Origin: Streptomyces sp. WMMB303
GTDB lineage: Bacteria > Actinomycetota > Actinomycetes > Streptomycetales > Streptomycetaceae
Direction of reading: 5' to 3'
DNA: 64,000 nucleotides
Assembly (NCBI RefSeq): GCF_029351045.1
Contig: NZ_JARKIN010000001.1
Coordinates: 4,142,501-4,206,500 of the forward strand
Shown one piece after another: positions 52,461 to 61,581 of this stretch. The number at the start of each line of letters is the position of its first letter. Position 1 is the first letter of the stretch. The notes beneath the pieces are model-generated. The model was not told where the DNA came from. It did not search any database and saw nothing but the letters and a program-made list of their open reading frames with translations. A program made the position numbers and the translations under genes.

Positions 52461-52841
52461 ATGCACGAGATGTCCATCGCCATGGCAGTGGTCTGCCAGG
52501 TCGAGGAGGCAGCGCGCACCCACGGCGCCGCGGGCGTCGAGACGGTGACCCTGCAGGTGGGCGAACTCGCCGGGGTCGTCCCCGACGCACTGCGCTTCTC
52601 CTTCGCGCTCGCCTGCGAGGGCACCGTCCTGTCCGGCGCCGAGTTGGTGACCGACCAGGTGGCGGGACGCGCCCGGTGCACGTGCTGCGCACGGGAGTGG
52701 GATACGGGGCTGCCCCCGCGGTTGGGCTGCCCGCGGTGCGCGGACTCGCGCACCGAGCTGCTGTCCGGCCGTGAGCTACAGATCGCCACCGTGCGGTGGG
52801 CCGAGGACCCGCAGCGCACCCGAGCCCTTGAGGAGCTGTGA
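52461..52841 (+). CDS. hypA: hydrogenase nickel-insertion protein HypA
   Basis: 126 residues. The N-terminal MHEMSIAMAV gives the Ni-binding Met1-His2-Glu3. The zinc site is formed by Cys73/Cys76 and Cys90/Cys93. HypA passes nickel to the large subunit together with HypB, whose gene follows four bases after its stop. Confidence 0.95.
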   Translation: MHEMSIAMAVVCQVEEAARTHGAAGVETVTLQVGELAGVVPDALRFSFALACEGTVLSGAELVTDQVAGRARCTCCAREWDTGLPPRLGCPRCADSRTELLSGRELQIATVRWAEDPQRTRALEEL

Positions 52842-52845
52842 AGCC

Positions 52846-53592
52846 ATGTGCCGTGTCTCCGATCTGCGACAGGCCGTGCTGGAGCGCAACGACACCCGCG
52901 CCGAACGGCTGCGCGCCGAACTGGCCGCGCGCGGCACAACCGTCGTCAACCTGCTCTCCAGCCCGGGCAGCGGCAAGACCGCGCTGCTGGAGACCGAGCT
53001 GCGGCTGGCGCGGGAGCGGGGCGTCGCGGCGGCGGCCCTGACCGCGGACCTGGCCACCGAGAACGACGCCCGACGGCTCGCCCGGTCCGGGGTGCCGGTC
53101 AAGCAGGTGCTGACCGACGGCCTGTGCCATCTGGAGGCCGACATGCTCGCCGGGCATCTGACCGGGTGGCTGCCCGAGGCCACCAGGCTGCTGTTCGTCG
53201 AGAACGTGGGCAACCTGGTCTGTCCCGCCTCCTACGACCTCGGCGAGTCGCTGCGTGTGGTGCTCGCCTCGGTCACCGAGGGCGAGGACAAGCCGCTGAA
53301 GTACCCCACCGCCTTCGGGCTCGCGCAGCTCGTGGTCGTCACCAAACAGGACCTGGCGCAGGCCGCCGGCTTCGACCGGGAGGCGTTCCTGGCCAACGTC
53401 CGGCAGGTCAATCCGGGCGTGGAGGTCCTCGACACCTCGGTGCGCGACGGGCTGAACCTCGGTGTGCTGCTGGAGCGCGCGCTGGCGGTGGGGGCCGGAG
53501 CCGCCGCGCACCGGCCGGTGATGGCCCACCCCGCCGGACACGCGCACAGGCCGCACACGCACGACGGACCGCACGCCCATGTCGGAGGCTGA
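52846..53592 (+). CDS. hypB: hydrogenase nickel GTPase HypB
   Basis: 248 residues from ATG at 52846. The P-loop SSPGSGKT is at 38-45 and the metal-site residues of the G domain are visible: Cys94-His95 (DGLCHLE) and Cys126 (NLVCPASYD). TKQDL is the G4 element. The usual N-terminal CxxGCxC motif is absent. Instead the His-rich stretch is at the C-terminus, with seven His between HRPV and HAHV in the last ~25 residues. It overlaps hypF by 14 bases. Confidence 0.95.
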   Translation: MCRVSDLRQAVLERNDTRAERLRAELAARGTTVVNLLSSPGSGKTALLETELRLARERGVAAAALTADLATENDARRLARSGVPVKQVLTDGLCHLEADMLAGHLTGWLPEATRLLFVENVGNLVCPASYDLGESLRVVLASVTEGEDKPLKYPTAFGLAQLVVVTKQDLAQAAGFDREAFLANVRQVNPGVEVLDTSVRDGLNLGVLLERALAVGAGAAAHRPVMAHPAGHAHRPHTHDGPHAHVGG

Positions 53593-55987
53593 CCTCTCCG
53601 GGGCCGAGCGCAGCCGCGTGCTGGTCCGCGGCGTGGTCCAGGGCGTGGGCTTCCGCCCGCACGTGTACGCGCTCGCCGGCCGACTGGGGCTCTCCGGCCA
53701 CGTCACCAACACGGGCGAGGGAGTGGTGGCCGAGGTGGAGGGCGCCGGGGAGGCGGTCGCCGCCTTCCGGGAGCGGATCGGGGCCGAGGCTCCGCCGCTT
53801 GCCGTGATCGAGTCGGTCAGCCACCAGCCGCTGCCCCCCGCGGGCGGGTCCGGCTTCCGCATCCTCGCCTCCCGCCCGGCCGCGGGGCGCCGCACTCTGG
53901 TGGCCCCGGACACCGCGACCTGCGACGCCTGCCTGCGCGAGATGACCGACCCGGCGGACCGCCGCTACCGGCACCCGTTCATCACCTGCACGGACTGCGG
54001 ACCGCGCTTCACCATCGTCACCGGGCTGCCCTACGACCGTGCCAACACCACGATGGCGCGGTTCCCGATGTGCGAGCGCTGCGCGCGCGAATACCGGGAT
54101 CCGGGCGACCGGCGCTTCCACGCGCAGCCCGTCGCCTGCCACGACTGCGGGCCCCGCGTCCGCCTGCTGGGGCCCGCCACCGCGGCGTCGGGCCCGGCCG
54201 AAATCCCCGGCGAGCCGGTGGCCGCGGCCCGGCGGCTGCTGGCCGAGGGCGCGGTCGTCGCGGTGAAGGGCCTGGGCGGCTACCACCTGGCCTGCGACGC
54301 GGCCGACGAGCGGGCGGTGGCGCTGCTGCGCCGCCGCAAGGCCCGCGGGGACAAGCCGTTCGCACTGCTGGCCCGCGAGGTGACCGACGTCGAACACCTC
54401 GCCCACATCGGCCCGGTCGAGCGGGCGCTGCTCACCGGCAGCCGCCGCCCCATCGTGCTGCTGCGCCGCCGCACCGACGCGGCGGCGGCCGGTCCGGCTC
54501 CCGCTCCCTCGGTCGCACCCGGCAGCCCCGACCTGGGGGTGCTGCTGGCCTACACCCCGCTGCACCACCTGCTCCTGGGCCTGCCCGGGGACCCGCCCGG
54601 ACCGCGGCTGCTGGTCCTGACCAGCGGCAACCTCGGTGGGGAGCCGATCGCCACCGGCGAGGAGGAGGCTGTTGAGCGGCTGGCGCACCTCGCCGACGCC
54701 TTTCTGACCCACGACCGGCCCATCCATGTGCCCTGCGAGGACTCGGTGGTGCGGGTGTGCGGCGGCGAGGAGTTGCCGGTGCGCCGCTCCCGCGGGTACG
54801 CGCCGCTGCCGCTGACCTTGCCGGTGCCGGTCCGGCCGGCACTCGCGGTCGGCGGCGACCTGAAGAACACCTGCTGCCTCGGCACGGGCCGGCAGGCCTG
54901 GCTCTCCGCGCACGTAGGGGACATGGACGACCTCGCGACGCTGCGCGCGTTCGCCCGCGCCGAGCAGCAGCTCGAGGACATCACCGGCGTCGCACCCCAG
55001 GTGCTGGCCGCCGACCGCCACCCCGGGTACCGGTCGACGGGGTGGGCCGAGCGGAACACTGCGGGCCGCCCGCTGCGCCGCGTCCAGCACCACCACGCCC
55101 ATGTGGCCTCCGCGCTGGCCGAGCACGGGCTGGACGGCTCCTCACCGGTCCTGGGCGTCGCCTTCGACGGCACCGGGTACGGCGACGACGGCGCCGTGTG
55201 GGGTGGCGAGTTCCTCCTGGCCGACTACGACGGATTCATCCGGTACGCACATCTGCGGTACGCGCCGCTGCCCGGCGGCGACGCGGCGATCCGGCACCCC
55301 TCCAGGACGGCCCTGGCCCACCTGTGGGCCGCCGGGCTGTCCTGGGACGCCGCGCTGCCACCCACCGCGGCCTGCACGGACACCGAGCGGCGAGTGCTGG
55401 AGCGGCAGTTGGAGCAGAACCTGGGCTGTGTGCCGACCTCCAGCATGGGACGGCTCTTCGACGCGGTGTCCTCGCTGGCCGGGGTGTGCCAGCGGGCCGG
55501 ATACGAGGCGCAGGCGGCGATCGAGCTGGAGGCGGCCGCGGCGGCCTGCCCGGAGCGGGATCCGGGGGGCTACGACTTCCCGCTGCGCCCGGCCGCGGCG
55601 GACCCGGGCGACGGCACCGGCGAGCCGCCCCGGCTCGCCGATCCGACGCCGCTGCTGGCGGCCGTGGTCGAGGACTTGCGGACGGGGGTACCGCGGGAGG
55701 TGATCGCCGCGCGGTTCCACACGGCTGTCGCCGCACTGGTCCGGCGCACCTGCGCGGCGGCACGCGAGCGGTACGGGGTGGAGACCGTGGCCCTGACCGG
55801 GGGGGTGTTCGCCAACGCGGTGCTCTCCCGCACCTGCGCCGGCGCGCTGCGCGCCGACGGATTCACGGTGCTGCGGCACCGGCTCGTCCCGCCCGGGGAC
55901 GGCGGGCTGGCACTGGGCCAGCTCGTGGTCGCGGCCCGCGCGGCCGAGGCACATACCCCGCCGCTGACCGGTTGCGCGGCGCACTGA
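53579..55987 (+). CDS. hypF: carbamoyltransferase HypF
   Basis: 802 residues, full length. Domains in order: acylphosphatase (about 10-95, RGVVQGVGFRPHVY); two zinc fingers with Cys at 115, 118, 137, 140, 165, 168, 187 and 190; YrdC-like domain (about 205-390, KGLGGYHLACDA); and Kae1-like carbamoyltransferase (about 430-790) with VQHHHAHVASAL and GVAFDGTGYGDDGAVWGGEF. It makes the cyanide ligands from carbamoyl phosphate and ATP, passing the carbamoyl group to HypE. Confidence 0.96.
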   Translation: MSEADLSGAERSRVLVRGVVQGVGFRPHVYALAGRLGLSGHVTNTGEGVVAEVEGAGEAVAAFRERIGAEAPPLAVIESVSHQPLPPAGGSGFRILASRPAAGRRTLVAPDTATCDACLREMTDPADRRYRHPFITCTDCGPRFTIVTGLPYDRANTTMARFPMCERCAREYRDPGDRRFHAQPVACHDCGPRVRLLGPATAASGPAEIPGEPVAAARRLLAEGAVVAVKGLGGYHLACDAADERAVALLRRRKARGDKPFALLAREVTDVEHLAHIGPVERALLTGSRRPIVLLRRRTDAAAAGPAPAPSVAPGSPDLGVLLAYTPLHHLLLGLPGDPPGPRLLVLTSGNLGGEPIATGEEEAVERLAHLADAFLTHDRPIHVPCEDSVVRVCGGEELPVRRSRGYAPLPLTLPVPVRPALAVGGDLKNTCCLGTGRQAWLSAHVGDMDDLATLRAFARAEQQLEDITGVAPQVLAADRHPGYRSTGWAERNTAGRPLRRVQHHHAHVASALAEHGLDGSSPVLGVAFDGTGYGDDGAVWGGEFLLADYDGFIRYAHLRYAPLPGGDAAIRHPSRTALAHLWAAGLSWDAALPPTAACTDTERRVLERQLEQNLGCVPTSSMGRLFDAVSSLAGVCQRAGYEAQAAIELEAAAAACPERDPGGYDFPLRPAAADPGDGTGEPPRLADPTPLLAAVVEDLRTGVPREVIAARFHTAVAALVRRTCAAARERYGVETVALTGGVFANAVLSRTCAGALRADGFTVLRHRLVPPGDGGLALGQLVVAARAAEAHTPPLTGCAAH

Positions 55988-56010
55988 CCACCGTCGAACG
56001 AGGAGAGGCC

Positions 56011-56334
56011 ATGTGTCTGGCGGTACCCGGAAAGGTTTTGCGGATCGAGGAGCGGGACGGCACCCGGATGGCGTCCGTCGACTTCGGCGGAGTGGTCAAG
56101 GAGGTGTGCCTGGAGTACGTGCCGGATCTGCGGGTCGGTGAGTACACGATCGTCCACGTCGGCTTCGCACTGCAGCGGCTGGACGAGGACTCGGCGCGCA
56201 GGACCCTCGAGCTGTTCGAGAATCTCGGACTGCTGGAGGAGGAGTTCGGCGATCCGTGGCGGGCAGCGGAGGCGGAGCAGCGCGCCGACGGCGTCCCGCA
56301 GCCCGGCGACGCGCCGCGGGAGGTGCGGCTGTGA
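56011..56334 (+). CDS. hypC: hydrogenase maturation chaperone HypC
   Basis: 107 residues. MCLAVPGKVL is invariant in HypC; Cys2 binds the Fe(CN)2CO unit. The OB-fold (DFGGVVKEVCLEYVPDL, GEYTIVHVGFALQRLDED) is intact, with a longer C-terminal tail than usual. AGGAGAGG is the ribosome site, 23 bases after hypF. Its stop overlaps the hypD start (GTGA). Confidence 0.95.
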   Translation: MCLAVPGKVLRIEERDGTRMASVDFGGVVKEVCLEYVPDLRVGEYTIVHVGFALQRLDEDSARRTLELFENLGLLEEEFGDPWRAAEAEQRADGVPQPGDAPREVRL

Positions 56335-57458
56335 AGTACATCGAGGAGTTCCAGGACCCGGAGCTGGCCGGGAAGCTGCTGGACGACATCCACGCGACCG
56401 TCACCCGGCCCTGGGCGCTGATGGAGGTGTGCGGCGGGCAGACGCACTCCATCATCCGGCACGGTATCGACCAGTTGCTGCCCGAGGAGCTCGAGCTGAT
56501 CCACGGGCCCGGCTGCCCGGTGTGCGTGACCCCGCTCGAACTGATCGACAAGGCACTGGAGATCGCCTCCCGGCCCGGGGTGATCTTCTGCTCGTTCGGC
56601 GACATGCTGCGGGTGCCGGGCACCGGCCGGGACCTGTTCCAGGTCCGCGCGGAGGGTGGCGACGTGCGCGTCGTCTACTCACCGCTGGACGCGCTCGCGC
56701 TGGCTCGCGAGAACCCGGACCGCGAGGTGGTCTTCTTCGGCATCGGCTTCGAGACGACGGCCCCGCCCAACGCCATGGCCGTGCATCTGGCGGCGCGGGA
56801 GGGGCTGCGCAACTTCAGTCTGCTCGTCTCCCACGTACGGGTACCGCCCGCGATCGAGGCCATCATGAACGCGCCGCACTGCCGGGTGCGTGCGTTCCTG
56901 GCGGCCGGGCACGTGTGCAGCGTCATGGGCACCGAGGAGTACCCGGAGCTGGCCGAGCGCCATCGGGTGCCGATCGTCGTCACCGGTTTCGAACCGCTGG
57001 ACATCCTGGAGGGCGTCCGCCGGGCGGTACGGCAACTCGAGGCGGGTCGGGCGACGGTGGAGAACGCCTACCAGCGGGCCGTCGTGCCGCAGGGAAACCC
57101 GGCGGCGCGGGCCATGCTGGCCGAGGTGTTCACGACGACCGACCGCGGCTGGCGCGGCATCGGCGTCATCCCGGACAGCGGCTGGCGGCTGGCGCCGCGC
57201 TTCGAGGAATTCGACGCGGAGCACCGGTTCAGCGTGGAGGGCATCACCACCCGGGAGCCGGCCGCCTGCCGCAGCGGCGAGGTGCTGCAGGGGCTGCTGA
57301 AGCCGCACGAGTGCGAGGCATTCGGCACCACCTGCACCCCGCGTACCCCGCTGGGCGCCACGATGGTCTCCAGCGAGGGTGCCTGCGCCGCCTACTACCT
57401 CTACCGCCGGCTCGGCGGGACCACGACCGCACCCCTGGAGGCGAGCACCGTTGACTAG
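56331..57458 (+). CDS. hypD: hydrogenase maturation protein HypD
   Basis: 375 residues from GTG at 56331, overlapping hypC by four bases. Conserved Cys34 (MEVCGGQTHS), Cys62/Cys65 (HGPGCPVCVTP), FETTAPPNAMAVHLA, and C-terminal cluster cysteines in KPHECEAFGTTCTPRTPLGA and SSEGACAAYYL (the 4Fe-4S ligands) are present. HypD with HypC scaffolds assembly of the Fe(CN)2CO group. Confidence 0.95.
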   Translation: MKYIEEFQDPELAGKLLDDIHATVTRPWALMEVCGGQTHSIIRHGIDQLLPEELELIHGPGCPVCVTPLELIDKALEIASRPGVIFCSFGDMLRVPGTGRDLFQVRAEGGDVRVVYSPLDALALARENPDREVVFFGIGFETTAPPNAMAVHLAAREGLRNFSLLVSHVRVPPAIEAIMNAPHCRVRAFLAAGHVCSVMGTEEYPELAERHRVPIVVTGFEPLDILEGVRRAVRQLEAGRATVENAYQRAVVPQGNPAARAMLAEVFTTTDRGWRGIGVIPDSGWRLAPRFEEFDAEHRFSVEGITTREPAACRSGEVLQGLLKPHECEAFGTTCTPRTPLGATMVSSEGACAAYYLYRRLGGTTTAPLEASTVD

Positions 57459-58569
57459 CATCGAGGCCGTCGGACAGACGGCCCCCGGGGACCCCGGGGC
57501 CCCCGCCGGCGACCGCGCCGCGCCGGACCCGTCCGGCTGGACGTGCCCGGCGCCGCTGCGCGGCCACGAGCGGATCGTGATGGGCCACGGCGGGGGCGGA
57601 GCGCTCTCGGCGGAGTTGGTGGAGCAGATCTTCGCGCCCGCGTTCGGCGGTCCCGCGCTCTCGGCGCTCGCCGACTCCGCGGCGCTGGAGGTCGGCGGTG
57701 CCCGGCTGGCGTTCTCCACCGACTCCTTCGTGGTGCGGCCGCTGTTCTTCCCCGGCGGCAGCATCGGCGACCTGGCCGTCAACGGCACGGTCAACGATCT
57801 GGCGATGAGCGGCGCCCGGCCCGCCTACCTCTCCTGCGGGTTCATCCTGGAGGAGGGGGTGGAGCTCGGCCTGGTGGCACGGATCGCCGGGGCGCTGGGA
57901 GCGGCGGCCCGGACGGCCGGTGTCGAGGTGGCCACCGGGGACACCAAGGTCGTGGAGGCGGGGCGCGGCGACGGCGTCTATCTCAACACCGCCGGTATCG
58001 GACTGATCCCGGACGGGGTGGACATCCGCCCGCAGCGGGCGGCACCCGGCGACGTGGTCATCGTCAGCGGCGCGGTCGGAGAGCACGGGGTCGCGGTGCT
58101 GAGCCGGCGTGCGGGGCTGGAGTTCGAGGTCGGCATCGAGAGCGACTGCGCGGCTCTGCACACCCTGGTGGCGGACATGCTGGCGATCACCTCCGAGCTG
58201 CACGTCCTCCGCGACCCGACCCGCGGCGGCGTCGCCGCGGCGCTCAACGAGATCGCGGCGGCCGCCTCGGTCGGCGTCGTCCTGAGGGAGCGGGCGGTGC
58301 CGGTGCCCGAACAGGTCGCCGCCGCCTGCTCGATGCTGGGCCTGGACCCGCTGTACGTGGCGAACGAGGGCAAGCTGCTGGCGTTCGTGCCCCGCGCGGA
58401 GGCGGACGCGGTGCTCGCCGCGATGCGCGCGCATCCGCTGGGAGCGCAGGCTGCCGTGATCGGCGAGTGTGTCGAGGACCATCCCGGGATGGTCGTCGCC
58501 CGCACCGGACTGGGCGGCACCCGGGTCGTCGATCAGCCCCTGGGCGAACAACTCCCGCGTATCTGCTGA
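57451..58569 (+). CDS. hypE: hydrogenase maturation protein HypE
   Basis: 372 residues. The start appears to be TTG at 57451 with GGAGG 9 bases upstream, overlapping hypD by eight bases. An extra ~35 residues precede the PurM-like ATP domain (MGHGGGGALSAELVEQIF). DPTRGGVAAALNEIA and the exact C-terminal PRIC are visible; the final Cys372 is carbamoylated by HypF and dehydrated to thiocyanate. Confidence 0.94.
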   Translation: MTSIEAVGQTAPGDPGAPAGDRAAPDPSGWTCPAPLRGHERIVMGHGGGGALSAELVEQIFAPAFGGPALSALADSAALEVGGARLAFSTDSFVVRPLFFPGGSIGDLAVNGTVNDLAMSGARPAYLSCGFILEEGVELGLVARIAGALGAAARTAGVEVATGDTKVVEAGRGDGVYLNTAGIGLIPDGVDIRPQRAAPGDVVIVSGAVGEHGVAVLSRRAGLEFEVGIESDCAALHTLVADMLAITSELHVLRDPTRGGVAAALNEIAAAASVGVVLRERAVPVPEQVAAACSMLGLDPLYVANEGKLLAFVPRAEADAVLAAMRAHPLGAQAAVIGECVEDHPGMVVARTGLGGTRVVDQPLGEQLPRIC

Positions 58570-58596
58570 GCCGTGTCCGCTCAGCCCCGCCGTGCT

Positions 58597-58624
58597 CGGC
58601 GGATCCGTCCGGACGGATCCGCCG
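58597..58624. promoter_or_regulatory. 28-bp perfect palindrome between hypE and hoxX
   Basis: Two 14-base arms meet with no spacer (centre 58610/58611, arms reading GGCGGATCCGTCC and GGACGGATCCGCC). It lies 28 bases past the hypE stop and 47 before hoxX. It could be an intercistronic terminator, an mRNA processing site or an operator for hoxX. Confidence 0.55.
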
Positions 58625-58670
58625 GGCCGGACCCCGAAGCACCCCAACGAGCCATCACCAGGAGGTCGTG

Positions 58671-60353
58671 GTGCGGATCCTGCTCATCGCGAGCGCCTTC
58701 AACAGTCTGACCCAGCGTGTTCAGGCCGAGCTGCGGGACGCCCGCCACACCGTCGCGACCGAGGTGGTCGGCGACGGCGACGACGTGCGGCGCGCGGTGG
58801 ACCGGCACAGCCCCGAGCTGGTGGTCGCGCCGATGCTGCGCACCGCGGTGCCCGCGGACGTGTGGTCGCGGCTCACCTGCCTGATCGTGCATCCGGGCCC
58901 GCCGGGAGACCGCGGGCCCTCCTCACTGGACCGGGCGGTCCACGCGGGCCGCACCCGCTGGGGGGTGACGGTGCTGCAGGCCGAGGCGGAACTGGACGCG
59001 GGCCCCGTCTGGGCCTCGGCGGAGTGCACCCTGCCGGAGGGGATCAGCAAGAGTGACCTGTACCGGGGGGAGGTGGCCGACGCGGCGCTCGAGGCGCTCA
59101 GGAGCGCGGTGGCCCGGTTCGCCTCCGGCAGCCACCGTCCACGCCCCCAGGACGGGATCGAGCCGTCGGCGAGTCCGCGGATGCGCCAGGCCGAGCGGCG
59201 GATCGACTGGCAGACCTTCCGGACGCTCGACGTGCTGCGCACCCTGCGGGCCGCCGACTCGCAGCCCGGCGTGCTGGACGAACTGCTGGGCGCGGAGTGG
59301 TTCCTGCACGGCGGACACGCCGAGGACCAGCTGTACGGGACACCCGGCGAGATCCTCGCCACCCGCGCCGGCGCGATCTGCCGCGCGACGGTCGACGGCG
59401 CGGTGTGGATTCCGCAGCTGCGGCCGCGCCGCGCCGCGGGCAGGCCGCGGGCCTTCCGGCTGCCCGCGACTCTGGCGCTGGGCGAGCGGCTGCCGGACGT
59501 ACCGGAGCGCCCGGCGCCCTTGGAGCTCGCGCCCGAACGGCACACCCACACCGAGATCCGATACCGGGAACGGAACGGCGTCGGGTTCGTCCGCTTCTCC
59601 TTCCCCGGCGGGGCGATGAGCACGGTGCAGTGCCGCCGGCTGCTCGCCGCCTACCGGTACGCGTGCACCCGACCGACGCGGGTGGTGGTGCTGGGCGGCA
59701 CCCGGGACTTCTTCTCCAACGGTATCCATCTGGGGGTCATCGAGGCCGCCTCCGATCCGGCCGCGGAGGGCTGGGCCAACATCCAGGCCCTCGACGACGT
59801 GGTGGAGGCGGTACTGACCACCACCGACCGGCTGGTCGTCGCCGCGCTGGGCGGCAACGCGGCGGCCGGGGGCGCGATGCTGGCCGCCGCGGCCGACGAG
59901 GTGTGGTGCAGGGCGGGAGCGGTGCTCAACCCGCACTACCGGCTCATGGGCCTGCCCGGGTCGGAGTTCTGGACGTACACGCTGCCGCGCCGCGTCGGGC
60001 CGGAGATCACCGAGGCGCTGATGCGGGACGCCGAACCGATGAGCGCCGCCACGGCGCGCCGGATCGGACTGGTGGACCGGGTGCTGCCGACCTCGCCGAG
60101 CGGATTCGCGCCCCGGGTGGCGGAGTTGGCGGCGGCGCTGGCCGAGGACCCGGCCACGCACCAGCGGCTGGCGGTCAAGAAGAGCAACCGCGCGCGGGAC
60201 GAGGCGACCGAGCCGCTGGCCGCCTACCGCGACCGGGAGCTGGCAGCGATGCACCGGGTGTTGTTCGATCCGGCGGCCCCGCACCACGCGCTGCGCCGGG
60301 CCTTCCTGCGCAAGGAGCCCCCGCCCGGCGCCGTTCCGGGGCTGCGCGAGTAG
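58671..60353 (+). CDS. hoxX: hydrogenase CO-ligand synthase HoxX (HypX)
   Basis: 560 residues from GTG at 58671, after AGGAGG. The N-terminal half is a formyl-tetrahydrofolate transferase-like domain (CLIVHPGPPGDRGPSSLDRA); the C-terminal half is an enoyl-CoA-hydratase-like domain (about 290-560) with GGTRDFFSNGIHL and GGNAAAGGAMLAAAADEVW. HoxX makes the CO ligand from formyl-THF in oxygen-tolerant [NiFe]-hydrogenases. Its presence points to an aerobic, oxygen-tolerant enzyme. Confidence 0.93.
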   Translation: MRILLIASAFNSLTQRVQAELRDARHTVATEVVGDGDDVRRAVDRHSPELVVAPMLRTAVPADVWSRLTCLIVHPGPPGDRGPSSLDRAVHAGRTRWGVTVLQAEAELDAGPVWASAECTLPEGISKSDLYRGEVADAALEALRSAVARFASGSHRPRPQDGIEPSASPRMRQAERRIDWQTFRTLDVLRTLRAADSQPGVLDELLGAEWFLHGGHAEDQLYGTPGEILATRAGAICRATVDGAVWIPQLRPRRAAGRPRAFRLPATLALGERLPDVPERPAPLELAPERHTHTEIRYRERNGVGFVRFSFPGGAMSTVQCRRLLAAYRYACTRPTRVVVLGGTRDFFSNGIHLGVIEAASDPAAEGWANIQALDDVVEAVLTTTDRLVVAALGGNAAAGGAMLAAAADEVWCRAGAVLNPHYRLMGLPGSEFWTYTLPRRVGPEITEALMRDAEPMSAATARRIGLVDRVLPTSPSGFAPRVAELAAALAEDPATHQRLAVKKSNRARDEATEPLAAYRDRELAAMHRVLFDPAAPHHALRRAFLRKEPPPGAVPGLRE

Positions 60354-60386
60354 CGCTTCCGCGCCGGTCCGCGCCCTGCGCCACCG

Positions 60387-60427
60387 CACACAGGAACGCC
60401 CCGCCGTCGGCGGGGCGTTCCTGTGTG
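60387..60427. terminator. bidirectional terminator between hoxX and chaplin
   Basis: A perfect 20-base inverted repeat (60387-60406 with 60408-60427, core GGAACGCCCCGCCG) separates the convergent hoxX and chaplin genes, 34 bases beyond the hoxX stop. One of the strongest hairpins in the window. Confidence 0.8.
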
Positions 60428-60485
60428 CTGCCGAGGACCCGCGCGGGAACGGGAAGGCCCCGGCCGCGCGTCGGACGGTACCGCG

Positions 60486-60722
60486 TCAGTCGCTGACGCA
60501 GGCGTTGCCGAAGGCGGGGTTGAGCAGCGCGATGATGTCGACGGTGTTGCCGCACAGTTGGACCGGAATGTGCACCGGGATCTGCACGACGTTGCCGGAC
60601 AGCACTCCCGGCGACTTCGCCGCGCCGCCCTGGGCGCCCGCGTCGGCGGACGCGGCCGTGGCCCCGCCGAGCACGGCGGTGGCGGCGAGACCGAAGGCGA
60701 CAACCGCGGTACGGATGCGCAT
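60486..60722 (-). CDS. short chaplin
   Basis: 78 residues. ATG at 60722 has GGGAGG upstream. The signal peptide is cut after ASA26. The mature chaplin domain begins DAGAQGGAAKSPGVLSGNVV, and VPVQ-like strands (IPVHIPVQLCGNT) and LLNPAFGNACVSD follow. Cys57 and Cys75 form the expected disulfide. Short chaplins are secreted amyloid-forming surfactants that coat aerial hyphae. It is too short to be covalently sorted and has no sortase motif. Confidence 0.95.
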   Translation of the reverse strand: MRIRTAVVAFGLAATAVLGGATAASADAGAQGGAAKSPGVLSGNVVQIPVHIPVQLCGNTVDIIALLNPAFGNACVSD

Positions 60723-60921
60723 GGTGATCCTCCCTGTGTTCGATGTGCCGGACGCGGACAAGAGTGCACCCGGGTATGAACCGGGCATTCCGTCGCCACG
60801 CCCACGGAACGGGCGCCCACTCGATCAGACGAGCTCGCGGACCAACGGCGCACCACCGCCTTCGCCATGGGCCCGGCAGCGGACGACCCGCCCTCGGTGA
60901 CAGCGTGCCGCCACCCCAGGG

Positions 60922-61581
60922 TCACCCCCTGCGGACGGCGACGAAGTGGGTGAGCGCGGCGGCCGCGACGAGGAGCACGGCCGCGAGCGCGAGCATGCCG
61001 CCCGCCGGGGCCAGCAGCCCCGCCGGGTCGGGGGTCGTCGACATCAGGGTGAACAGCCGGTTGACCGGCGGCATCCCCTTGGAGAGGAGGGCGAGCATCA
61101 CCAGCGCGACAGCGCTCACCAGCGCGTACCCCTGCCGCGCGAAGACCGCCCGGGAGCACAGCACCCCGATCGCGGTGCCGACGAGCGCACAGGTGAGCTG
61201 GGCTTCCAATCCCAGCACCAGACCCCTCAGGGTCACGTCGTAGCGACCCAGCCACAGCGGGAGGACCAGTCCGACGACCATCAGCGCCCCGCAGCTCAGC
61301 AGTGCGGTGCCGATCGACGCGAGGAGGACTTTGAGCGGGCGGCCACCGGAGGCGACGACGACGATCGCCCGCTGCGCCGGCTCGTCCAGGCTCATCAGCG
61401 CGACGCTCAGCCACGTCGAGCAGATGAACAGCGCACCGGCGGACGACGCGTAGGCGAAAGACAGCGCGCCACTGCCGTTGACGGTCAGTACGCCCAGCAG
61501 GCCCGCGAACAGGAGCAGCGGGGCGACATAGCGCTGGGTGTGCAGCACGGAGGCGAACGTGTAGCGGATCAGGGCGATCAC
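60922..61581 (-). CDS. ABC transporter permease
   Basis: 219 residues from GTG at 61581, overlapping the ATPase stop by four bases (GTGA). About six membrane helices, e.g. YVAPLLLFAGLLGVLTVNG, SCGALMVVGLVLPLWLG and MLALAAVLLVAAAALTHFV. No substrate motif. It forms a two-gene exporter with the ATPase at 61578; substrate unknown. Confidence 0.85.
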   Translation of the reverse strand: MIALIRYTFASVLHTQRYVAPLLLFAGLLGVLTVNGSGALSFAYASSAGALFICSTWLSVALMSLDEPAQRAIVVVASGGRPLKVLLASIGTALLSCGALMVVGLVLPLWLGRYDVTLRGLVLGLEAQLTCALVGTAIGVLCSRAVFARQGYALVSAVALVMLALLSKGMPPVNRLFTLMSTTPDPAGLLAPAGGMLALAAVLLVAAAALTHFVAVRRG

